Shown: positions 1 to 5,303 of the stretch, one piece after another | Numbering within the stretch: the stretch's first letter is position 1 | How the letters are laid out: each line of letters starts with the position of its first letter | Assembly: GCA_023424725.1 (NCBI GenBank) | Contig: JAFADQ010000290.1 | Coordinates: forward strand, 1 to 9,102 | From: Bacteroidota bacterium | Lineage (GTDB): Bacteria; Bacteroidota; Bacteroidia; Cytophagales; Hymenobacteraceae | DNA: 9,102 nt | Direction of reading: 5' to 3' | The notes under the pieces: generated by a model | The model's database searches: none | Told to the model about the DNA's origin: nothing | Seen by the model: only the letters and a program-made list of their open reading frames with translations | Program-made: the position numbers and the translations under genes

Positions 1-313
1 TTTAGAGCAAAAAGGCATTACCGTAAACGCTAACGACACCATATGCCGTCAGGTATCCAACCGCGACAAAGACCTGCGCAAATTCGCCACTCAGTTCGAT
101 AAAATCATCTTCGTTAGCGGCACCAAAAGCAGCAATGGCAAAGTGTTGTATAATGTCTGCAAAGAAACCAACCCAAACACCTATTTTATCTCAAAAACCG
201 ACGAGCTGCAAACAGAATGGTTTAACGCGAATGATAAAGTAGGCATTTGCGGCGCGACTTCTACACCCATGTGGCTAATGGAAGCAGTGAAAGAAAAGCT
301 GGAAAGATTGTAA
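1..313 (+). CDS. ispH: 4-hydroxy-3-methylbut-2-enyl diphosphate reductase, C-terminal part
   Basis: This is the last 103 codons of a gene that begins before the window; the reading frame starts at base 2 and ends with TAA at 311-313. IspH (LytB) is a cytoplasmic [4Fe-4S] enzyme that reduces HMBPP to IPP and DMAPP, the last step of the MEP pathway. Visible landmarks are NDTICRQVSNR (fragment residues 11-21), whose cysteine matches the third cluster ligand of the family; SGTKSSNGKVL (about 39-49), matching the Ser-Ser-Asn substrate-binding segment; and GICGATSTPMW near the end, matching the family's GASAP-type loop. The wording of these motifs is typical of Bacteroidota IspH. No T-rich terminator hairpin follows; a 180-bp repeat begins 19 bases after the stop. 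IspH supplies the C5 units used for carotenoids, so the ketolase gene downstream is in the same broad pathway. Identification is firm. Confidence 0.96.
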   Translation, partial: LEQKGITVNANDTICRQVSNRDKDLRKFATQFDKIIFVSGTKSSNGKVLYNVCKETNPNTYFISKTDELQTEWFNANDKVGICGATSTPMWLMEAVKEKLERL

Positions 314-332
314 GAGGTATAACGGAGATTTT

Positions 333-512
333 GCCAAATCGCAGCGTAACTGTCACAAATTAAATTGTCATTGCGAGGCACGAAGCAATCGGGTGAGTAG
401 CGGGAGAATAATCTGCTTGTAAACCCTGCAACGGCCAAAAACGCACACGCAATGAACAAAGTGCTGCAAACAACCCGATTGCCACGCTATCGATCGCAAT
501 CACAGGTTCGGG
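333..512 (+). repeat. 180-bp interspersed repeat, copy 1
   Basis: This copy starts GCCAAATCGCAG and ends CAGGTTCGGG. It has imperfect inverted ends: TGTCATTGCGAG...GAAGCAATCGGGT on the left (about 367-394) and ACCCGATTGCC...TCGCAATCACA on the right (about 473-504). The centre holds a TGCAACGGCCAAAAACGC segment shared by all copies. Bases 333-393 and 593-653 (copy 2) differ at only 4 of 61 positions, while the centre is more diverged. Palindromic elements with GTCATTGCGAG/GAAGCAATC ends are widespread in bacterial intergenic DNA. No transposase gene is present here. It lies just after the ispH stop, in sense orientation, so it is probably transcribed as part of the ispH 3' untranslated region. 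Confidence 0.88.
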
Positions 513-592
513 GAAGTTTAGTAGTAAGAAGGGTTTGTTGTATGATGGTGCGTGATGTTTCGTTTTCAAAAAGTTAAAGCCAACAATTAACG

Positions 593-772
593 GCCAAATC
601 GCAGCGCAACTGCCACAAATTAAATTGTCATAGCGAGGCACGAAGCAATCTGGTAACTAAACGAGATAATTCCCTGTTAACAAACCTGCAACGGCCAGAA
701 AAGCGCGCGTAACAGACTAAAGCATTGGCACAACCCGATTGCCGCGCTAACGCTCGCAATGACAGGTTCGGG
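593..772 (+). repeat. 180-bp interspersed repeat, copy 2
   Basis: This copy is exactly the same length and direction as copy 1, from GCCAAATCGCAG to CAGGTTCGGG, separated from it by 80 bases in which I recognise nothing. The inverted ends are better preserved on the right (GATTGCCGCGCTAACGCTCG, then CAATGACAGG). It ends about 50 bases before the most likely start of the carotenoid ketolase gene, so that gene's promoter is either inside this repeat or in the short gap 773-824. I saw no TTG/TAnnTTTG promoter in that gap. Confidence 0.88.
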
Positions 773-824
773 TAGGCGGTGTAGAGGAAATAGTTGGCGT
801 AAATTATGTAGAGAAATCATTAGA

Positions 825-1520
825 ATGCAGAAGTACAAAGGCCTTATCATCGCCATTATTATTACTCTCTCATGGGCTGGTTTTCTGGCTTTCCTGCTTC
901 CGCGCGAGCCAGATTTTACATCTCCGCTAACGTACCTTTTTATTCTCATTCAAACCCATCTGTATACAGGCCTTTTTATAACAGCGCACGATGCGATGCA
1001 CGGTGTGGTGGTGCCCGGAAACAAGAAAGCAAATACCATTATCGGAACCATTACGGCCGCGCTTTTCGCTTACAACTTTTACCACCGGTTATTACCAAAA
1101 CACCACCAGCACCACCAGCATGTCGCCACCGAAAACGACCCTGATTTTCATCCGCCGCATTCCGAAAATTTCTTTGTCTGGTACTTTAGTTTCCTGAAGC
1201 AATACATCACTATCTGGCAGATTATTCTGATGGGAGCAACTTATCAATTACTGATGCTTTTCTTTCCGCAGAGCGCCGTTATTACCTGGTGGATTGTGCC
1301 GGCCATTATCAGTACGTTTCAGTTGTTTTATTTCGGAACATTTTTACCGCACAAAGGCAAACACGAGAACAAGCATTACTCCCGCAGCTTCAGGCACAAC
1401 CACGTGCTGGCTTTTTTGAGCTGTTACTTTTTTGGCTACCATTACGAGCACCACGACAAGCCCTATTTGCCCTGGTGGAAGTTGTATAAAGCGAAAGAAA
1501 ATCCGGAATACAGAGGTTGA
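825..1520 (+). CDS. crtW: Beta-carotene ketolase, CrtW family
   Basis: The 231-residue membrane enzyme is expected to add keto groups at C4/C4' of beta-ionone rings (beta-carotene to echinenone and canthaxanthin, or zeaxanthin towards astaxanthin), using a di-iron centre as in the fatty-acid desaturase/hydroxylase superfamily. The histidine clusters are all present: HDAMH (55-59), HHQHHQH (93-99) followed by DPDFH (105-109), the FGTFLPH segment ending at H176, NH (192-193) and HYEHH (206-210), then PYLPWWKLY. Hydrophobic segments at about 8-25, 35-53, 70-85, 128-147 and 152-172 fit a polytopic inner-membrane protein. The frame is open back to 759, but those 22 extra codons overlap a repeat and encode a basic, non-conserved peptide, so I chose the ATG at 825. 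The family assignment is strong; exact substrate preference cannot be read from the sequence. It stands alone, without other crt genes in view. Confidence 0.93.
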   Translation: MQKYKGLIIAIIITLSWAGFLAFLLPREPDFTSPLTYLFILIQTHLYTGLFITAHDAMHGVVVPGNKKANTIIGTITAALFAYNFYHRLLPKHHQHHQHVATENDPDFHPPHSENFFVWYFSFLKQYITIWQIILMGATYQLLMLFFPQSAVITWWIVPAIISTFQLFYFGTFLPHKGKHENKHYSRSFRHNHVLAFLSCYFFGYHYEHHDKPYLPWWKLYKAKENPEYRG

Positions 1521-1528
1521 TTATACAG

Positions 1529-1563
1529 AAAAAACAAAGCCCGAAGCTGCTGCTCCGGGCTTT
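1529..1563 (-). terminator. Intrinsic terminator for the leftward HMA gene
   Basis: On the minus strand, AAAGCCCG and CGGGCTTT (plus-strand arms 1536-1543 and 1556-1563) form an 8-bp stem, followed after one base by six T residues (the A run at 1529-1534). It lies about 65 bases past the stop of the leftward HMA gene and just after the stop of the rightward crtW. Confidence 0.8.
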
Positions 1564-1564
1564 G

Positions 1565-1626
1565 GTAACGCCGGGTTGCTGCCCGGTTTTTTATTTTGTG
1601 GATACCGGGCAGCAACCCGGCGTTAC
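1565..1626. repeat. Perfect 23-bp inverted repeat between convergent genes
   Basis: The left arm 1565-1587 and right arm 1604-1626 are exact reverse complements over 23 bases, with a 16-base loop. Each arm itself contains a smaller hairpin, CCGGG-TTGCTG-CCCGG. The right arm ends at the base next to the stop codon of the HMA gene (1627-1629). Together with the flanking hairpin at 1536-1563 this makes a compact bidirectional transcription end. The length and perfection of the arms exceed what an ordinary terminator needs, so it may be a small dispersed palindromic repeat. Confidence 0.9.
1571..1597 (+). terminator. Intrinsic terminator for crtW
   Basis: A CCGGG stem (1571-1575) pairs with CCCGG (1582-1586) around a six-base loop and is followed by TTTTTTATTTT (1587-1597) on the plus strand. 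This is a textbook rightward terminator about 50 bases after the crtW stop. It is nested in the left arm and loop of the longer inverted repeat. Confidence 0.82.
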
Positions 1627-1980
1627 TTAATGCATATTGTTTTCCGCCTTGCAGCACTCGTCTATTTTTTCGTACGCTTTCGGGTCGGCGGGAATATGGT
1701 CGGCATCGTAACCGGTTTTAGATACGGCTTTGCGGAATTTCTCCGGGTCGCCTTTTCCGGTGGCGTATTCTACAGTAAGTTCGCGGGTTTCTATGTTCAG
1801 GTTTACGGCTTTTACGCCTTTTTCGTACGATACGGCGCGCTCTATTTGCTTCTTGCACATGTCGCAAACCGCAGAGGTTTTAATTACCACTTTTTCGGTT
1901 TTAGATTGCGCCGAGGCAGATTGCGCGAAAGAAAATCCCAAGAAGAAAATTAGTATGTTGAAAAGTTGAATCGGTTTCAT
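1627..1980 (-). CDS. Exported heavy-metal-associated (HMA) domain protein
   Basis: The 117-residue protein has an N-terminal signal peptide (hydrophobic core about 6-19, likely cleavage after the ASA at about 22-24), so it should be periplasmic. Residues about 29-95 form a single ferredoxin-like HMA fold of the MerP/CopZ type, with metal-binding C39-D-M-C42 preceded by TSAV. A tail carries a CC pair (109-110) and a final His, which could add metal ligands. HMA proteins bind Cu(I), Hg(II), Zn(II) or similar soft metals; which metal is used here is not visible. It is on the same strand as the TonB receptor and HYC_CC_PP gene upstream, separated by 382 bases that include a repeat copy but no terminator I can see, so read-through from that operon is plausible. 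I found no TAnnTTTG box in its own upstream DNA (1981-2123). Confidence 0.87.
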   Translation of the reverse strand: MKPIQLFNILIFFLGFSFAQSASAQSKTEKVVIKTSAVCDMCKKQIERAVSYEKGVKAVNLNIETRELTVEYATGKGDPEKFRKAVSKTGYDADHIPADPKAYEKIDECCKAENNMH

Positions 1981-2123
1981 GATTTTAATTTTTTTATAAT
2001 TTTATTGTTTGATAATCAATTACTTTGCCAGTTTGCTTGCTGGTTTTTAATTGTTGATTGTTGGGCTGTAGCGGGCAATTTTATGGGTATCGCAACATAA
2101 ACTTCCTGGATTTACATAGCTCA

Positions 2124-2305
2124 CCCAAACCTGTCGTTGCGAGCGGTAGCGTGGCAATCGGGTTAAATGCAGCACTTAGGTTATTACGCGTGCTTTTTTG
2201 GCCGTTGCAGGCTTGTTCACCGGTTTTGTTCTCTCGCTTCGTTACCCGATTGCTTCGCTATCGCTCGCAATGACAATTTAATTTGTGGCATTTCACTGCG
2301 ATTTC
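2124..2305 (-). repeat. 180-bp interspersed repeat, copy 3 (inverted)
   Basis: Read on the minus strand this matches copies 1 and 2: AAATCGCAG, CCACAAATTAAATTGTCATT, the GAAGCAATCGGGT left end, the central CCTGCAACGGCCAAAAAAGC, the GATTGCCACGCTA right end, and GACAGGTTTGGG. It is about 2 bases longer than the others. It sits between the TonB receptor stop and the HMA gene, in sense orientation to the receptor gene. The remaining DNA in this gap is AT-rich, with ATCAACAATCAAC-like tracts on both sides of the repeat. Confidence 0.87.
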
Positions 2306-2362
2306 ACAGAAAAAGAACCCCAAGCATTAACAATCAACACCCAATAATCAACAACCATTCCA

Positions 2363-4606
2363 TCACCTTTCTATCTTGTACCGCACACCGGCATAAATTA
2401 CGCGGCCAACAACTGGTCCCCAGGTCATGCCTGCATCAAAGTTCGGGCCGTACGGATTTGCCGCATCTACAATCGGGTTGGGCTGGCGGTAGTTGCCCAG
2501 GTTTTCGCCGCCCAGGTAAATGTCCCACTTCAGGAACGAGCGAGTAATCTGGGCATTAAACATGGTAAAAGACGGTGAGCGGTCGAAGCTGATTTCGCTG
2601 CCGTGATTGTGGTCCAGGCCACTCATCGGAATCGGTTTGCGGCCAAACCATTGCGTAGTGAAATCGAACTTCCATTTCTCGAAATTGGTAGCGTAGCCGA
2701 TGTTGAAAAACCAGCGGTGGCGTGAGTTAAACTGGCGGTCGAGCAGCTGGTTGTTGTAGGTGCTTTTCACGTCGTAAAATTTGTAAGCAAGCTTTGCTTC
2801 CAGGCGCTCGGTAATTTCTGTATGCACTTCGGCCTGCGCGCTGTGCGAAAACGACTTGCCCTGCAGGTTGTAAAACAAAAGCGCGTCGGGGCGGCTGTAC
2901 ATATCCACAACAACCTGGTTCTCGAAATCGGTGTAATAATAATCGAGGATAAAGGTGGTGGTGCGCTCGCCGAAAAGGAATTTTTTGGTTACGCTCGTGC
3001 CGTAGTTCCAGGCAATTTCGGGCAGGAGATTTTCAGTAACCACAAACCTGCGCGAGCTTACCAAACTACCGGTGTTCTCGGCGATCGGGTTTGGTACTCT
3101 AAAGCCACGGCCGGCAGATAAACGCCAGATAGTGCTCGCGTTTACATCGTATTTAATGTTGGCCCGCGGCGTAAAAAATGGCCCGTACAGGTTATGATGA
3201 TCGGCGCGCGCGCCCAGTACCATTGTTAACTTTTCGGGCACTTTGTACACATATTCGGCAAAAACTCCGGGCACGTGTTCGGTGCGGCTAAAGGAGCTGT
3301 CGGCGGCTGTAAAATCCTGAAAATTCTCGTCGTATTTATCAATCGTATAGCCAATTCCGGCCTTATAACTGTGCGCGGTGTTGCCCAGAATCGACTGGAA
3401 AATAAGGTTAGAATAGAAGGTTTGCTGGCGCGCATCGTAGTTCCGAAGGCCATATTTCGCATCCATATTATGGTGCACACCCGACAAAATCAACCCAATG
3501 CTTTGCGATGGTTTGCGCTGGAAAACATAGCCGTTTTTGGCATACACTTCAACGCGCTCTATGTCAGATTCGGTGCGGTAAATGCCGTTGCCTGAGTTGT
3601 TTTCGGTGTTGTTTACCTGGCCGCCGGTGCGCTCGTCTTTCATTACGCCAATGCCAAATTCGCCTTCAAAACCCTTTTCGGTGTGGTATTTTGTTTTAGA
3701 AAAAGCACTGAGCTGGGTGTTTAGCGGCTGATCCATAAAGTTGTCGTTGTTGCGATCAACCTTATTGCCCAAATGCTCGGCGTGCAGCATCAGCGTACTG
3801 TTCCAGGTTTTGTTTATTTTATGGTTGTAGTTCAGGTTGGTGTCGAATTTTCCGAGGCTGTTTACATACTGGTTTACAAACAAACGGTCGGTGTTTTCGG
3901 GGTTTTTAAGGCGCACATTTATCTGCCCGGTTATGCTTTCGTAGCCGTTAATTACCGAGCCCATTCCTTTAATAATGTCGATTCCGTCTATCCAGGTTCC
4001 CGAGATCAACATCAGCCTGTAGGGCATGGCCACACCGCGCAACGAAGGGTAATTCTCGATCGTCATTTGGGTATACACACCATCCAGGCCCAGCATCTGT
4101 ATTTGTTTGGCGCCGGTTACGGCATCGCTCATGTGCACCTCTACGGTGGCGTTTGTCTCGAAGCTTTCGGAAAGATTGCAGCAGGCGGCTTTGGTAAGTT
4201 CGCGGGCTGTAATTACCTCGGTTTGCACCGGCGTAAGGCTTTTGTAGGTTTCTATTTTTCCGCGCACTTCTACCTCCTGCAAAACCGCTACAGATTTTAG
4301 GTTGAAGTTGATGCTTTTTTGGCCCTTCCAGGTAATGGTATCGGCTTTATAGCCTACAAAACTGGCTACCAATTGGCGCTGCCCGGAGTCGGGGGGGGCG
4401 ATGGTAAAACGGCCGCTCATGTCGGTGCTGGTAACAATGGCGGTGCCTGCCCAATACACGGTAGCACTTGGTAATCCTTCTTGCTTTCCTTCGGATAAGG
4501 TTTCGGTTACGCGCCCCGAAATGGAGTTTTGCGCCTGGGCTGCAAGGGGCAAAAACAGGGCCGCCAGCGCATAAAATAGTGTTTTATATATAAATTCTGA
4601 TTTCAT
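2363..4606 (-). CDS. TonB-dependent outer-membrane receptor, probable metal or metallophore uptake
   Basis: The 747-residue outer-membrane transporter has a signal peptide at 1-25 (ending AAQAQ), a carboxypeptidase-regulatory-like beta-sandwich domain (about 28-108) typical of Bacteroidota receptors, a plug domain (about 120-235, with QIQMLGLDGVYTQ and GYESITGQINVRLKNP), and a 22-strand-type beta barrel to the C-terminus (ending GVRYKIER). Such receptors import scarce ligands using the TonB-ExbBD system. A Cys pair (142-143, in AACCNLSESFETN) lies at the start of the plug, a pattern I associate with Bacteroidota receptors found beside HMA-domain genes. The flanking HYC_CC_PP and HMA genes support a metal-related substrate, but the ligand is not known. 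The start at 4606 gives a clean signal peptide. The upstream mRNA can pair with this start codon (see 4604-4713). A run of eight C residues encodes A-P-P at about 70-72. Confidence 0.93.
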   Translation of the reverse strand: MKSEFIYKTLFYALAALFLPLAAQAQNSISGRVTETLSEGKQEGLPSATVYWAGTAIVTSTDMSGRFTIAPPDSGQRQLVASFVGYKADTITWKGQKSINFNLKSVAVLQEVEVRGKIETYKSLTPVQTEVITARELTKAACCNLSESFETNATVEVHMSDAVTGAKQIQMLGLDGVYTQMTIENYPSLRGVAMPYRLMLISGTWIDGIDIIKGMGSVINGYESITGQINVRLKNPENTDRLFVNQYVNSLGKFDTNLNYNHKINKTWNSTLMLHAEHLGNKVDRNNDNFMDQPLNTQLSAFSKTKYHTEKGFEGEFGIGVMKDERTGGQVNNTENNSGNGIYRTESDIERVEVYAKNGYVFQRKPSQSIGLILSGVHHNMDAKYGLRNYDARQQTFYSNLIFQSILGNTAHSYKAGIGYTIDKYDENFQDFTAADSSFSRTEHVPGVFAEYVYKVPEKLTMVLGARADHHNLYGPFFTPRANIKYDVNASTIWRLSAGRGFRVPNPIAENTGSLVSSRRFVVTENLLPEIAWNYGTSVTKKFLFGERTTTFILDYYYTDFENQVVVDMYSRPDALLFYNLQGKSFSHSAQAEVHTEITERLEAKLAYKFYDVKSTYNNQLLDRQFNSRHRWFFNIGYATNFEKWKFDFTTQWFGRKPIPMSGLDHNHGSEISFDRSPSFTMFNAQITRSFLKWDIYLGGENLGNYRQPNPIVDAANPYGPNFDAGMTWGPVVGRVIYAGVRYKIER

Positions 4607-4713
4607 TTCCGGTTTTCATTTACTAAAAAAATGAACAAGCCGTACCGCAAGTGCAGATACAGCAAAGCCCGGCCAATTCATGTAAAAAGATCAGCCAGGA
4701 AAAACCGGAAATA
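4604..4713 (-). promoter_or_regulatory. Possible start-codon-sequestering stem coupling two genes
   Basis: In the leftward mRNA, TATTTCCGGTTTT (complement of 4701-4713) directly follows the UGA stop of the upstream gene. AAAACCGGAAATG (complement of 4604-4616) contains the start codon of the TonB receptor. The two pair over 13 positions, 12 Watson-Crick plus one G-U, with an 84-base loop. A ribosome ending translation at the upstream stop would cover the 5' arm and free the start, giving translational coupling. The pairing is directly visible; the function is inferred. The loop shows no TAnnTTTG promoter box and no terminator. Confidence 0.5.
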
Positions 4714-5151
4714 TCAAATTATAAGTACCGAGATGAAGGTAAGCAACCGTCGGCCGGCAAGCGGGGGAGAGGAATCGGAAGCGCAGAGAATTACTTCTTC
4801 TTCGGGAGCAAAATCAATTTGTAAGAAATTATGATTGAAGGCTGCGAGGGACAAAATTGCCGGTGCCGCAACCCAATTATCGGCAACTTTTAACAGCGGC
4901 TTTAGGTCGGCTTTTTCGTGGGTGATAGAGAAGTGGCAGCAGCTTTCTTCTTCTATTACTTTGGCCAGGTTGCCTTCGGCGGTGCAGGTTTCTGTAGCCG
5001 GATCTTCGCAGCCATGCTCTTCGGCGCCAATGTTTACCGAAAGCGTTTCGCTCATGTGGCAAATGTGGCGGGTAAGCGGCACACCAATAGCAGCCCCCAG
5101 AATGGAGAAGGCCAGCAGAATGCTTAATACCGGTGCACACATGCGCTTCAT
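4714..5151 (-). CDS. Small exported cysteine-rich protein, HYC_CC_PP type
   Basis: The 145-residue protein has an N-terminal hydrophobic segment (about 5-25, MKRMC start) that serves as signal peptide or anchor. It carries the landmark order of the small Bacteroidota family named for its HYC, CC and PP motifs: here H29-I-C31 in place of HYC, C71-C72 in ESCCHF, and P129-P130 in SSPPLAGRR, near a hydrophobic C-terminal stretch. Extra Cys (48, 56, 123) and His (32, 47, 73) could add metal ligands. The family's biochemical role is unknown to me; I infer periplasmic metal binding because it is the first gene of an apparent operon with a TonB receptor and, further on, an HMA protein. A good Bacteroidota promoter lies 6 bases upstream, so the message may be leaderless, or translation may begin at the in-frame Met4. 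The Tyr-to-Ile change in the first motif is unusual. Family assignment is from memory of the motif pattern. Confidence 0.78.
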   Translation of the reverse strand: MKRMCAPVLSILLAFSILGAAIGVPLTRHICHMSETLSVNIGAEEHGCEDPATETCTAEGNLAKVIEEESCCHFSITHEKADLKPLLKVADNWVAAPAILSLAAFNHNFLQIDFAPEEEVILCASDSSPPLAGRRLLTFISVLII

Positions 5152-5156
5152 AATTA

Positions 5157-5188
5157 CAAATATACGGAATTAGAAATTTAACGGGCAA
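5157..5188 (-). promoter_or_regulatory. Bacteroidota-type promoter for the HYC_CC_PP/TonB receptor operon
   Basis: On the minus strand there is TTG (plus 5186-5188), a 21-base spacer, then TATATTTG (plus 5157-5164), which fits the TAnnTTTG -7 box exactly. Only five bases separate the box from the ATG at 5149-5151, so transcription would begin at or next to the start codon. The same kind of box is missing in front of the receptor gene, supporting co-transcription. Confidence 0.62.
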
Positions 5189-5251
5189 TTAATGAAGTGT
5201 TAACAACCTGGTTTGCCTTGTGTTGCAACGGTTTTTGGTGCCTGCAGGCAT

Positions 5252-5286
5252 AAAAAAAGAGGCTGCCCCAGCGGAACAGCCTCTTT
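5252..5286 (-). terminator. Intrinsic terminator for the SprB-repeat protein gene
   Basis: On the minus strand AAAGAGGCTG pairs with CAGCCTCTTT (plus arms 5256-5265 and 5277-5286), a perfect 10-bp stem with an 11-base loop, followed by a T run (A residues 5252-5258). It begins 17 bases after the stop codon of the large secreted protein and separates it from the promoter of the next leftward operon. Confidence 0.92.
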
Positions 5287-5303
5287 CTGGAAACCTAAAC
5301 CAA

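Noticed and set aside
759..824. N-terminal extension of the carotenoid ketolase.
   Set aside because: It begins inside repeat copy 2 and encodes a basic peptide not expected in CrtW; the ATG at 825 gives the normal family N-terminus.
360..949. Minus-strand reading frames in repeat copies 1 and 2, and a plus-strand one at 2058-2273, that share a PEPVIA...VAIGL...FWPLQ-like peptide.
   Set aside because: The shared peptide is just the translated 180-bp repeat in the same frame; the parts outside the repeat share nothing, there is no start context, and the lengths differ.
1432..1953. A 173-codon plus-strand frame across the terminator and HMA gene.
   Set aside because: It is antisense to the HMA protein, runs through two terminators and has no recognisable domain.
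593..2305. Composite transposon carrying crtW and the HMA gene.
   Set aside because: The bracketing repeats are short, without transposase, and I could not see target-site duplications; a third copy in tandem argues for a dispersed repeat family.
3773..4300. A 175-codon plus-strand frame within the TonB receptor gene.
   Set aside because: It is an antisense shadow of a clearly conserved receptor, with no domain or independent signals.
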